A program made the position numbers and the translations under genes. Positions 1 through 11,116 of a stretch of DNA of 64,000 nucleotides are shown here, in pieces; the first letter of the stretch is position 1, and each line of letters begins with the position of its first letter. Origin of the DNA: DAOMNN01 sp035443825 (GTDB lineage: Bacteria; Pseudomonadota; Gammaproteobacteria; Burkholderiales; Rhodocyclaceae); the NCBI GenBank assembly GCA_035443825.1, contig DAOMNN010000008.1, positions 6,116 through 70,115 of the forward strand. Direction: 5' to 3'. The notes below the pieces were generated by a model. That model did no database searches. It saw only the letters and a program-made list of their open reading frames with translations, and was not told the DNA's origin.

Positions 1-84
1 ATTGTCGGTGAGATAGCGCACCAGCAGCTCGCGCAGATCCTCGTCGTCATCCACCACCAGTATGCGACTGCGACTTTGGGCCAT
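1..84 (-). CDS. OmpR-family response regulator, N-terminus only
   Basis: The leftward frame starts at ATG 84 and runs off the window edge, giving 28 residues. It reads RILVVDDDEDLRELLVRYL, the first beta strand and acidic cluster of a receiver domain, and most closely resembles the N-terminus of OmpR-type regulators. The sequence AAGGAAC just upstream can serve as ribosome binding site. The DNA-binding half is outside the window, so the subfamily is inferred. It is divergent from the sox operon and its start lies 10 bp from a set of phased repeats, so it may bind there. Confidence 0.8.
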   Translation of the reverse strand, partial: MAQSRSRILVVDDDEDLRELLVRYLTDN

Positions 85-93
85 TCCGTTCCT

Positions 94-140
94 TTGAAAC
101 AGCTTGAAACACCTTGTAACCATGACGGCTTCCTTGCAAC
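94..140. promoter_or_regulatory. Phased TTGAAAC-like repeats, probable response-regulator operator
   Basis: Four heptamers lie on a 10-bp grid: TTGAAAC at 94, TTGAAAC at 104, TTGTAAC at 114 and TTGCAAC at 134, with one empty position at 124. Same-face tandem half-sites of this kind are how OmpR/PhoB-family regulators bind, and GAAAC/GTAAC resembles known OmpR half-sites. The array lies between a response regulator gene and the sox/porin operon and reaches into the regulator's own leader. That the neighbouring regulator binds here is inference. Confidence 0.55.
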
Positions 141-207
141 ACCCCGGAAACCGCTCCCCCCTACTGTGTGCTTGAGGAAAACATAACACATCAGAGGAGG
201 TGCAAAG

Positions 208-804
208 GTGAGGAACGTATCAAGAGTCACGCTCGCCGCAGCGACGGCAATGATGGCGGCCTGCTTCACGCTTCCCGCCCTCGCTCAGGCGCCGTCCGAA
301 GCGGACATGCAGCGCGGCAAGGCATTCATGCAGAAGAGCATGGCCATGATGACGCCTGAGCTGCTCGAAAAAGCCAAGGCACTGCCGCCCGAGATCCAGC
401 AGTTTCTGCTCAAGGTGGCCATCAAGCACAAGTTGCACAGCGACACGCTGACGCTCACGCAGGTGATGCAGGAGATTCTCGCGGACTATCTGACGGTCGG
501 TACGGCAATCGCCAGCGACAACCGCGAAATGGCCGCCGATGCGGCCCGTCGCATCGCGAACCACCGTCTGCCACGCGGGGGAATGCTCCCTTACCTGCCC
601 CTGGACAAGGTGAACGGCGAGGATCTCTCCGTGTTGCCGGCCATGGAGCAGGTGGTCGAGGGCGGCGCGATGAAGCTGGCGGAAGCTGCGGAGAGCGGCG
701 ACATGGCGGCCGCAGCGCGCCACTACGGGGACATCACGTCCGGTTGCGTCGCGTGCCATGCCCATTTCCGCGGCCAGCCGGGCGTCTCGCCGCGTCTGAA
801 GTAA
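208..804 (+). CDS. Periplasmic c-type cytochrome, cytochrome c'-like
   Basis: 198 residues, GTG start with an AGAGGAGG ribosome binding site 7 bp upstream. Residues 1-27 form a signal peptide ending in ALA-QA. The remainder is predicted helical and ends with a single haem motif GCVACHAHFR close to the C-terminus, the arrangement of class II cytochromes (c' and c-556), in which the haem binds the last helix of a four-helix bundle. It is longer than a usual c' (about 130 residues) because of an N-terminal extension. It is the first gene of the sox operon, so an electron-transfer or gas-binding role linked to thiosulfate oxidation is plausible but unproven. Confidence 0.65.
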   Translation: MRNVSRVTLAAATAMMAACFTLPALAQAPSEADMQRGKAFMQKSMAMMTPELLEKAKALPPEIQQFLLKVAIKHKLHSDTLTLTQVMQEILADYLTVGTAIASDNREMAADAARRIANHRLPRGGMLPYLPLDKVNGEDLSVLPAMEQVVEGGAMKLAEAAESGDMAAAARHYGDITSGCVACHAHFRGQPGVSPRLK

Positions 805-827
805 TCCTGTCCTTGGGGGGAAACAGC

Positions 828-1031
828 ATGACGGTCGATCGCATCGTACATCTCGTCGCGGGCCTGATGGTGTTGCTGGGCCTGGCATTGACACACTTCA
901 CGCATCCCTACTGGGTCGCCCTGCCGGCCTTCGTGGGATTGAATCTGGCGCAAAGCGGAATCACCAATTTCTGCCCGCTCGCCTTCTTTCTGAAGAAAGC
1001 CGGCATCAAGGAAGGGGACTGTTGTTCATAG
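828..1031 (+). CDS. Small membrane protein, DUF2892/YgaP-like
   Basis: 67 residues from ATG 828. Two hydrophobic segments (about 7-22 and 27-42) are followed by the motif NFCPLAFFLKKAGIK and a CC near the end. This matches the short DUF2892 membrane domain also found fused to rhodanese in YgaP. Such domains are frequent near sulfur genes; the precise role is unknown. It lies 23 bp after the c'-like cytochrome and 30 bp before the porin-like gene, clearly in the same transcript. Confidence 0.7.
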   Translation: MTVDRIVHLVAGLMVLLGLALTHFTHPYWVALPAFVGLNLAQSGITNFCPLAFFLKKAGIKEGDCCS

Positions 1032-1061
1032 GCCATACAGACACTGAGGGAGGGGGACAAC

Positions 1062-2531
1062 ATGAAAACAAGCTACAAGCTGACGATTTCGGCGGCCGCG
1101 GTCGCGGCCGCGCTGGGTCTGTCCGGGCAGGCGGCGGCTGCGAACTGGGTGATGGCCCAGGCGATGGAGCCACCGAGCACGACCCACCGCTTTTTCGGCG
1201 TGGGACAGCTGTCCTACACGAACAATTATGGCTGCGACCGTCTGGACGGCATGGTGAATCCCGGTACCGGTTCGCCCACGACAGCACACGGTTTGCTCAA
1301 CGGTTCGTACAACGCCCTTTGCCGCGTCGGCCCGAGACTGCGCGACAGGGCCGACGCGATCAATCTGGACAACCTGGCGATCGGCCTGCGCGGCAATCTC
1401 ATTCCGGGCAAGATCAATTACTTCCTGATGATCAACGCCGGCATGAACGCCGCCAACTACGAGCCGCTCGATACCTCGCGCGCCCGAACCCTGAGCGTGA
1501 CCGACGCGACCATGACCTTCAGCTACATTCCCGGCGTGCGCGTCCGGGCGGGCCTGATGCGCAAACCGGGCCCGGAGGAGCTCTACCAGGCCGTCGATGT
1601 GAACAGCTACATCTGGCCATCCGACTTCATCGCGCGCGTCCAGACCGAGAAGTTCGTCCGCACCAACTCCAAGGGCACCACGCCCATTCCCGGACAAAGT
1701 GACGGCACGTCCTCTTTCAGCGGTTACGACGCTGACGCCGGGCGCGACTGGGGCATCCAGTTCTTCGACGCCTTCAAGTCCGGAAAATGGACCCACACCT
1801 ACGCGGTCATGTTCGGCAACGGCAGCGGCATTCACAAGATCAGGGACTACAACAGCAAGAAGGACCTGAACCTCTACCTCTCCAGCGAATATGACCTGCC
1901 TGGAGGGAAGGGTCCACACAAGCACGGCGTCAAGCTGTACGGCTACCATCAGCAAGGCACGCGCAACTTCGAGATCAACTCCAGGGGCGATCTGAGCCGC
2001 GATTTCGACTTCACCCGCTACGGGTTCGGCGTCAAGGCGGTCGGCCCGATCTTCGGCGAGGGGCGCGGCAAACACCGTCTCGGGTTCGAGTTCATGCACG
2101 CGAACGGGATGATCTTCGTTGCGCCCACCGGCAACGTGGTGGATGAAGCCTTCGGCGGCCAGATCCAGATTGCCGCTGAGAAGGGCAACAAGGCGCGCGG
2201 AGTCACGCTGGACTACGGCTACTATCTCAACGAGAAATGGCAGTTCGACATCCGCTACGCGCAGCACGATCTGCTTTACGCCACGGCCGACAACAACTTC
2301 TGGCGCCCCGAAGACAAGCGGGTCGTAAAGCAGCTCACGCTCGGCACGACCTATCACTTCACTCCGCAGACGCGGCTGACGTTCAACATCGAGGCCCGTG
2401 ACGCCAAGGCACCCAACCGGGTCACCTCCCTGCCGAACGATGCTGCCAATGAACGCGCGACAAGCAATGCCCGCACCGTGACCGGGGCGGTCGGCGCGCG
2501 CTTCGGCTTGCGGGTCACCCATCAGTTCTGA
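1062..2531 (+). CDS. Outer-membrane beta-barrel (porin-like) protein
   Basis: 489 residues with a signal peptide ending near AAAA-NW (about residue 27). The mature part alternates polar and hydrophobic residues, is rich in Tyr/Gly/Asp strands, and ends GLRVTHQF. A C-terminal phenylalanine is the recognition signal for the Bam complex. I cannot assign it to a specific porin family. It precedes soxX by 13 bp, so it is co-expressed with the Sox proteins and may admit sulfur substrates or other anions. A purine-rich GAGGGAGGGGG ribosome binding site lies before the ATG. The long open frame on the opposite strand is a high-GC shadow. Confidence 0.7.
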   Translation: MKTSYKLTISAAAVAAALGLSGQAAAANWVMAQAMEPPSTTHRFFGVGQLSYTNNYGCDRLDGMVNPGTGSPTTAHGLLNGSYNALCRVGPRLRDRADAINLDNLAIGLRGNLIPGKINYFLMINAGMNAANYEPLDTSRARTLSVTDATMTFSYIPGVRVRAGLMRKPGPEELYQAVDVNSYIWPSDFIARVQTEKFVRTNSKGTTPIPGQSDGTSSFSGYDADAGRDWGIQFFDAFKSGKWTHTYAVMFGNGSGIHKIRDYNSKKDLNLYLSSEYDLPGGKGPHKHGVKLYGYHQQGTRNFEINSRGDLSRDFDFTRYGFGVKAVGPIFGEGRGKHRLGFEFMHANGMIFVAPTGNVVDEAFGGQIQIAAEKGNKARGVTLDYGYYLNEKWQFDIRYAQHDLLYATADNNFWRPEDKRVVKQLTLGTTYHFTPQTRLTFNIEARDAKAPNRVTSLPNDAANERATSNARTVTGAVGARFGLRVTHQF

Positions 2532-2544
2532 GCAGGAGCGAGAC

Positions 2545-3006
2545 ATGACAAGGCTCTTCCGTCTCTCCACCGCGATCGTCGTCCTGCTTGGCTTGACCCA
2601 TGCAGGCACGGTCCCGGCACAGGCGCCGGCCGCGAACTATTCGGCATTTCCCTGCCTGAGCTACACCCTGCCCTGCGGCAAGATCCCGACCCGCAAGCCG
2701 GTGCAGAAGGCGCTGGAAGGGCCGCTCAACGGCGATCCCGCACGCGGCAAACAGATCGCACAGGCACGCAATCGCGGTAACTGTCTGGCCTGTCATGCGA
2801 TGAAGGAAGGTACTCAGCCGGGCACGCGCGGCACCGACCTCAGGTCTTTCGGCAACACGCAGCGCAGCGATGCCGAAGCGTATGCGATGGTGTATGACAT
2901 GCGGACGATCAACCCGGACACGCTGATGCCGCCATTCGGCACCAACGAAATCCTCAACGACCAGGAAATCCGCGATGTGGTCGCGTTCCTGCAGTCTTCG
3001 AAGTAG
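2545..3006 (+). CDS. soxX: SoxX, sulfur-oxidising c-type cytochrome subunit
   Basis: 153 residues: signal peptide (1-25), then a small class I cytochrome c domain with haem motif CLACH at 80-84 and the distal methionine in LMPPFG (Met128). SoxX is the small subunit of SoxAX, which oxidatively links thiosulfate to the cysteine of SoxY in the periplasm. It is followed after 10 bp by soxA, the usual partner order. Two extra cysteines (37 and 44) lie before the haem domain. Confidence 0.92.
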   Translation: MTRLFRLSTAIVVLLGLTHAGTVPAQAPAANYSAFPCLSYTLPCGKIPTRKPVQKALEGPLNGDPARGKQIAQARNRGNCLACHAMKEGTQPGTRGTDLRSFGNTQRSDAEAYAMVYDMRTINPDTLMPPFGTNEILNDQEIRDVVAFLQSSK

Positions 3007-3016
3007 GAGGAGCACC

Positions 3017-3934
3017 ATGTCTGTGAAGATGCATACGCTCGCCGTCGCGCTCACGGCAAGCCTGGTCGGTACCGCCGTTGTCGGCGCCGCGTCGGGCGAG
3101 GAGTTCTATCGCGAGCGCTATCCGGACGCGAAGATCGACCCGACCAAAGGGGTCGAGGGTGACGTGGACTCGAGCAACACGATCCAGTACTGGCGAACGG
3201 AGGAAGCGCTCGAACGCCACAGGGACTGGGCCGAAGACCCCGACAACCAGTGGAAGCTCAACTACAAGCATATGGATCTCGATCGCATCGACCTGCACCC
3301 GGGCCACCTCGCGGTCGATGAGGGCGAGGACATGGTGGCCGGGCTTGCCCGGCGCGACCCCGCCTTCCTGATCTGCCTTGGCGAAGGTTCGGGCGATCTC
3401 GCGGGCAAGGCGGCAAGCTATCCGAAGTACGACGCGGCACTCGATCGCATCATGACCGTCGAGGGACGCATCGAGCATTGCGCGAAGAGCGTGCTCGGCG
3501 AAGAAATCAAGATCGGTTCGCCGGCCAACACCACGATGTCCGTCTATTTCAAATCGCTCAGTGCCGGCATTCCGATCGCGGTCGACATCGCCGACCCCAG
3601 GATCATGGAAGCCTACCGACGTGGCGAAAACCTGTACTACACGAAATCCGGCCAGCTGAACTTCGCATGTGCTTCCTGCCATTCTCCGGGAAGCATCATG
3701 GGCCAGAAATTGCGCGGTGAAACGCCGACCTCGTCGTTCGGTGACATGGCGCACTACCCGACCTACCGCACGCCGGTCGGCGCGCTGGAGTCCATCCATG
3801 AGCGTTTCATTCGCTGCCAGGGGCAAATGCGCTCGATGCCGTCCAAGCCGGGCGAACCCATCTACACCGACCTGGAAGTCTTCATGACCGTCCTGTCGAA
3901 CGGCTACCCGGTCTCCGTTCCCTCGGCGCGTTAG
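3017..3934 (+). CDS. soxA: SoxA, L-cysteine S-thiosulfotransferase subunit (monohaem type)
   Basis: 305 residues from ATG 3017, preceded by AGGAGGAG. Signal peptide to about residue 25. The C-terminal domain has the haem motif CASCH at 218-222 and the catalytic-ligand cysteine in RFIRCQGQMR (Cys267), which carries the persulfide in known SoxA enzymes. The N-terminal domain has no CXXCH; instead single cysteines at 120 and 155 remain, as in monohaem SoxA proteins where they form a disulfide. With SoxX it forms SoxAX and loads thiosulfate onto SoxYZ. Confidence 0.93.
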   Translation: MSVKMHTLAVALTASLVGTAVVGAASGEEFYRERYPDAKIDPTKGVEGDVDSSNTIQYWRTEEALERHRDWAEDPDNQWKLNYKHMDLDRIDLHPGHLAVDEGEDMVAGLARRDPAFLICLGEGSGDLAGKAASYPKYDAALDRIMTVEGRIEHCAKSVLGEEIKIGSPANTTMSVYFKSLSAGIPIAVDIADPRIMEAYRRGENLYYTKSGQLNFACASCHSPGSIMGQKLRGETPTSSFGDMAHYPTYRTPVGALESIHERFIRCQGQMRSMPSKPGEPIYTDLEVFMTVLSNGYPVSVPSAR

Positions 3935-3965
3935 TCCGGGCAATTGTCAGAGGAGTCATTACAAA

Positions 3966-4436
3966 GTGAACAAGCTTCGAAGATTGTTGTTGAAGAGTGG
4001 CGGCGCCAGCGGTGCCGTAGCGATCGTGCTGGCGGCCGGCTTGCTGCGTCCCTCGCAGGTGTTTGCGCTTGAACGCAACATTAACGCGTTCGAATCGAAA
4101 TCGGTCGCCGACGTGTTGAAGCTCCTTGGCGCCGCGGACGCCGCGGCGAGCCAGGACATCATGATCAAGGCGCCCGAAATGGCCGACAACGGCATGGTGG
4201 TGCCGATCGAGGTTACAAGCCGGATTCCCGGCGCCACTTCGATCACCCTGCTGGCAGAGAAAAACCCCTTCCCGCTGGTTGCGCATACCGAGTTCTCCGG
4301 CGGAGCAGCCGCCTATCTCAACACCCGCATCAAGTTGAGTCAGAGTTCACCGATCACCGTCGTGGTCACCGCCGGTGACAGGAAGTACGTGGCCAGCACG
4401 GAGGTCAAGGTCACCATCGGCGGCTGCGGCGGCTGA
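3966..4436 (+). CDS. soxY: SoxY, thiosulfate carrier protein
   Basis: 156 residues, GTG start with AGAGGAG about 10 bp upstream. The N-terminus has LRRLLLK followed by a hydrophobic stretch, a twin-arginine type export signal, as expected because SoxYZ is exported folded. The protein ends in GGCGG; Cys154 is the swinging-arm residue to which sulfur substrates are covalently attached. It pairs with SoxZ, encoded next. Confidence 0.94.
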   Translation: MNKLRRLLLKSGGASGAVAIVLAAGLLRPSQVFALERNINAFESKSVADVLKLLGAADAAASQDIMIKAPEMADNGMVVPIEVTSRIPGATSITLLAEKNPFPLVAHTEFSGGAAAYLNTRIKLSQSSPITVVVTAGDRKYVASTEVKVTIGGCGG

Positions 4437-4467
4437 TCAACGGCATCAACGAACTGAGGAACAGACA

Positions 4468-4782
4468 ATGTCAGGAGCAATGAAGATCCGGGCCAGGATG
4501 AAGGACGGGATAACCGATGTCGCAGTGCTGATGATGCACCCGATGGAAACGGGTCAGCGCAAGGACCCGCGCACCGGCCAGACCATTCCGGCGCATTTCA
4601 TCCAGAAGGTCACGGCAGCCGTCAATGAAAAGCAGGTACTCGTCGCCCAGTGGGGCGCAGCGGTTTCGAAGAACCCACTGCTCGGCTTCCGCGTCGAGGG
4701 AGCCACGGCGGGTGACAAGCTGGTGATCACCTGGGAGGACAACCTCGGCGAGAAGTCACGCGCAGAGGCGACCATCGCCTGA
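4468..4782 (+). CDS. soxZ: SoxZ, sulfur carrier complex subunit
   Basis: 104 residues with the immunoglobulin-like fold pattern of SoxZ, including MHPMETGQRKD and a conserved C-terminal strand region with TWEDNLGEKS. It has no signal peptide, in line with export by hitch-hiking on the Tat signal of SoxY. ATG 4468 is chosen because the gene then follows soxY by 31 bp with GAGGA upstream. It stabilises SoxY and takes part in docking of Sox enzymes. Confidence 0.94.
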   Translation: MSGAMKIRARMKDGITDVAVLMMHPMETGQRKDPRTGQTIPAHFIQKVTAAVNEKQVLVAQWGAAVSKNPLLGFRVEGATAGDKLVITWEDNLGEKSRAEATIA

Positions 4783-4809
4783 TCGGGCAAACAGAACGGG
4801 ATAGAAAAA

Positions 4810-5298
4810 ATGAACATGAGACACAAGCGTTTCGCCGGTGCCGCGCTTGGCACCCTGGTCATTGCATTTGCAGCCTTGACCGGCGCTCACCAGAGCGAAG
4901 CCAGCGCCAAGGAAGCAGACACCAAGGCATCCGTCGACATGCGCACGCCGCTCGTGCTCGGCGATGCCGACCGTCACCTCGTCCTCGACGAGATGCGCAA
5001 TTTCCTCCTCGCGCTGCAGTTGATCACCGACGCCCTCAAGCGCGAGGACATGCAGGACGTTGCCGCCGCTGCGCGCAAGATGGGTAGCGGTGCCGCCAAC
5101 GAGATTCCGCCGGAAACGGTGGCCTTGCTGCCGGAATACTTCATCGAACTGGCCGGCGAAACGCATACCGCGTTCGATCTGATCGCAATGGACGCCGAGG
5201 TCATGGACGACCAGATGCACACGGTGTCCCAGATCAGCGAACTGCTGATGCGATGCAACGCGTGCCATGCGACGTACCAGATCCGGCTGGACCACTGA
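4810..5298 (+). CDS. Periplasmic c-type cytochrome, cytochrome c'-like
   Basis: 162 residues: signal peptide or anchor (about 10-32), a helical middle region, and one haem motif MRCNACHATYQIR nine residues from the end. As in the first gene of this operon, the haem site at the extreme C-terminus after several helices suggests a class II (c'-type) fold. It shares little direct sequence with the first protein. It is the last gene of the operon, 27 bp after soxZ. It might accept electrons from SoxAX or respond to small ligands; neither can be shown from sequence. Confidence 0.65.
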   Translation: MNMRHKRFAGAALGTLVIAFAALTGAHQSEASAKEADTKASVDMRTPLVLGDADRHLVLDEMRNFLLALQLITDALKREDMQDVAAAARKMGSGAANEIPPETVALLPEYFIELAGETHTAFDLIAMDAEVMDDQMHTVSQISELLMRCNACHATYQIRLDH

Positions 5299-5455
5299 CA
5301 GGACCTGCAAACGTGGGAGGTCGTGAATAGGCCGTCAGACCGGATTCGGAGGGGACAGGGAAGCGCTGTCGTCTGCGCTGCAACCCCCTCCCGTCACTCG
5401 ACCGCAAACGCGCGCAGGACCTGCCGCTCGGGGGTCGAGCACGCAAAGCGGGGAC

Positions 5456-6133
5456 CTATCCGGTCAGGCCCGCGACAGCCTGGAGCATGGCCGCACCCAG
5501 CACCGCAGCCGACTGCGCACCCGATACGCCGAGGCTGCGGTCGATGATGAAATACGGCACGCTGGTGATGCCCTGGCGATGAATCTGGCTCGCCATGCGC
5601 TTGACCGCACTCACGTCCTGATCGGACTCCAGATACGCGATCACGGCCTCGCGCCTGTCACCGCAGGCGGCTGCCATGTCAGCCAGCGTGTGGACGTCGC
5701 CGATGTCCCGGCCCTGCTGAAAATGACCCTCGAACAGCAGATCGACGAGTTGTTTCACACGTTCCGGATGATCGCCCTGTGACTGTGCGCGGTAGCTCAG
5801 GCGGTGTGCGGCCAGCGTATTGGGGCGGGTCGATATGCGATCGAAAGCAAACTGCAGCCCGTCGGGTGCCGCGGCCTCGGCAACCCGTTGCTGCACCTCG
5901 TCGGCGCCGCGCGGGCCGCCGAACTTGACCTCCAGGAACGGCCGATACGGTTCGCCTTCCGGCGGGGTGTTCGGGTTGAGGAAGAACGGCAGCCAGTTGA
6001 CCCGAATCTCCACGCCCGGTCGATCACGACGAAACCCGGCGAGCGCCTTGTCGAGGCGCACCTTGCCGAGAAAGCACCATGGGCAGACGAAATCTGAAAC
6101 GACATCGATATCAAGGGTCATCACGCGGTCCAT
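5456..6133 (-). CDS. DsbA-family (FrnE-like) thiol oxidoreductase
   Basis: 225 residues with a thioredoxin-fold start, active-site motif CPWC at 17-20, an inserted helical domain, and the cis-proline strand TSVPYFIID near residue 190. No signal peptide, so it is cytoplasmic. This is the FrnE/HCCA-isomerase-like branch of the DsbA superfamily, associated with redox or disulfide chemistry. An alternative start at 6121 would remove four residues. It sits 38 bp downstream of rlmE on the same strand. The 157 bp between it and the sox operon hold nothing I recognise. Confidence 0.85.
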   Translation of the reverse strand: MDRVMTLDIDVVSDFVCPWCFLGKVRLDKALAGFRRDRPGVEIRVNWLPFFLNPNTPPEGEPYRPFLEVKFGGPRGADEVQQRVAEAAAPDGLQFAFDRISTRPNTLAAHRLSYRAQSQGDHPERVKQLVDLLFEGHFQQGRDIGDVHTLADMAAACGDRREAVIAYLESDQDVSAVKRMASQIHRQGITSVPYFIIDRSLGVSGAQSAAVLGAAMLQAVAGLTG

Positions 6134-6171
6134 TCAAGTCTTGATCAGGATTGTTGAATACAAGACGTTTC

Positions 6172-6801
6172 TCACGCACCCGTATTGCGGAACCCGCTTC
6201 CCAACAGGTAAACCTCCGGACTTCGATCCCTCGAAGCCTTCGGCTTGCGCACGAGCAGGGACCTGAAGTGCTTCTGCACCTCCTGCCGAAACTCCATGAA
6301 CCCGGGACCCTGGAACACCTTGACGAGAAGATTGCCGCCGGCTCTGAGATGATTGATCGCAAACTCCAGCGCCAGTTCGGCGAGATGAATCGAGCGTGCC
6401 TGATCCGTCAGTTCGATGCCTGACATGTTCGGTGCCATGTCCGACAGCACCAGGTCGACCGCCCTCCCTTCCAGCCGCGATTCCAGTTCGTCGAGGACCG
6501 AGTCCTCAAGAAAGTCGCCCTGAATGAACTCCACACCGGGCAGCGATTCGACGGGCAGCAGATCGAGCGCGAAGACGCGGGTACCCGAACCGGCCCGCCG
6601 AAGCACCACCTGACACCAGGAGCCGGGGGCCGCGCCAAGATCCACGACAGTCATGCCGGCGCGCAGCAGATGATCGCGTTCGTCGATCTCGATCAGCTTG
6701 TAGGCGGCACGGGAACGATAGCCTTCGGCCTTGGCGCGTTGCACATACGCATCGTTCACGTGCTCGCTCATCCACGCTTTGCTGGTCCTGGTACGCTTCA
6801 T
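6172..6801 (-). CDS. rlmE: 23S rRNA 2'-O-methyltransferase RlmE (FtsJ)
   Basis: 209 residues from ATG 6801, the usual RlmE length. It methylates the ribose of U2552 in 23S rRNA using S-adenosylmethionine, late in 50S maturation. Visible are the SAM motif VVDLGAAPGSW and the K-D-K-E catalytic set in AAYKLIEID, LSDMAPN, LVKVFQG and SPEVYLLG. It is divergent from yhbY with 39 bp between starts. In many relatives ftsH follows rlmE; here it does not. Confidence 0.95.
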   Translation of the reverse strand: MKRTRTSKAWMSEHVNDAYVQRAKAEGYRSRAAYKLIEIDERDHLLRAGMTVVDLGAAPGSWCQVVLRRAGSGTRVFALDLLPVESLPGVEFIQGDFLEDSVLDELESRLEGRAVDLVLSDMAPNMSGIELTDQARSIHLAELALEFAINHLRAGGNLLVKVFQGPGFMEFRQEVQKHFRSLLVRKPKASRDRSPEVYLLGSGFRNTGA

Positions 6802-6840
6802 CGGAGTAGAATCCTTGCCCCGAAAGGTTGAGAAAAATCG

Positions 6841-7311
6841 ATGACTGAGCTGACCCCGGCGCAACGACGCGAGCTTCGCGCCAGCGCCCACCACCTGAAT
6901 CCCGTCGTGAGTATCGCCGGCAAGGGATTGTCGTCCACGGTCCTCGAGGAAATCGAGCGCTCGTTGCAGGCGCATGAACTCGTCAAGATCAAGGTACACG
7001 GGGTCGAACGCCCCGAACGCGAACAACTTCTCGCGCAACTGTGCGAAGCGCTCGACGCGGCGCCGGTCCAGCACATCGGCACGATCCTGATCGTGTGGCG
7101 CAAGCGCCGGGAAGAAACCGTAGCAGATGCCGCAGCCAACCCCAAAACCGGACGTGCCGTCCGGCCTTCCAGTGCCAAATCGGCCGCGAGCTTCGCCGCG
7201 GCCGCACGCCGCGCCGCGCTTGCCCAGGCCGCGCAGGCCCGCAAAAAGCCCGCCCGCGGAGCCAGTGGCGCACGCTTCAAACCGGCGTCACCTTCGACCC
7301 GCAAGAAGTGA
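6841..7311 (+). CDS. yhbY: YhbY, CRM-domain RNA-binding protein
   Basis: 156 residues. Residues 4-95 form a CRS1/YhbY domain, with the signature region SIAGKGLSSTVLEEIERSL and the IGTILIVWRK strand. YhbY binds pre-50S ribosomal particles. The C-terminal 60 residues are Ala/Lys/Arg-rich and probably disordered, longer than in E. coli YhbY (97 residues). It is divergent from rlmE, another ribosome assembly gene, and convergent with greA. Confidence 0.9.
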   Translation: MTELTPAQRRELRASAHHLNPVVSIAGKGLSSTVLEEIERSLQAHELVKIKVHGVERPEREQLLAQLCEALDAAPVQHIGTILIVWRKRREETVADAAANPKTGRAVRPSSAKSAASFAAAARRAALAQAAQARKKPARGASGARFKPASPSTRKK

Positions 7312-7362
7312 TCGGTCAGTGCGATCAGAAAGGCCAATGCAGCAAGGTCACGGATCGCCGAC

Positions 7363-7835
7363 TCAGATGTAGCTGACGTCGATGATCTCGTACTCCCGCA
7401 CCCCACCCGGAGCCCTTACTTCCGCAATGTCTCCGGCGTACTTCCCGATCAACGCACGCGCGATCGGCGAACTGACCGAGATCTTTCCCTGCTTCACGTC
7501 CGCTTCGTCGTCACCGACGATCTGGTAGGTCACCACGTCGCCCGACTCCATGTCCTCGAGTTCGACGGTTGCGCCGAACACACAGCGTCCGTCCGCGTCG
7601 AGCAACTTCGGGTCGATGATCTGGGCGTTGGCGAGCTTGCTTTCGACCTCCTTGATGCGCCCCTCGACGAATCCCTGGCGCTCTTTGGCTGCATCGTACT
7701 CGGCGTTCTCTGAAAGGTCGCCGTGCGAGCGTGCCTCGGCGATCGCGCTGATCACTCCCGGGCGTTCGACGGTCTTGAGTCGGTGCAATTCGGCGCGCAA
7801 TTTCTCCGCACCGGTAACGGTCAGTGGCGTCTTGT

Positions 7836-7839
<4 letters not shown>
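7363..7839 (-). CDS. greA: Transcription elongation factor GreA
   Basis: 158 residues, family length. An N-terminal coiled coil (about 1-75) contains GDLSENAEYDAAKERQG at its tip, whose acidic residues enter the RNA polymerase secondary channel to stimulate transcript cleavage. The C-terminal FKBP-like domain binds polymerase. The start codon overlaps the carB stop in ATGA (7836-7839), so translation is probably coupled to carB. Confidence 0.96.
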
Positions 7840-11063
<3,224 letters not shown>

Positions 11064-11116
11064 TGCCTAACCTCGGTATTCCAACGAAAGGCGGCAGCCG
11101 GAGCTGCCGCCCAAGA

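Noticed and set aside
1026..2609. Long open frame opposite the porin-like gene (527 codons), and similar long antisense frames opposite carB, the hybrid kinase, fimV and ilvB
   Set aside because: They mirror well-supported genes in GC-rich DNA, have no ribosome binding sites or family features, and are low-complexity in Arg/Ala/Gly.
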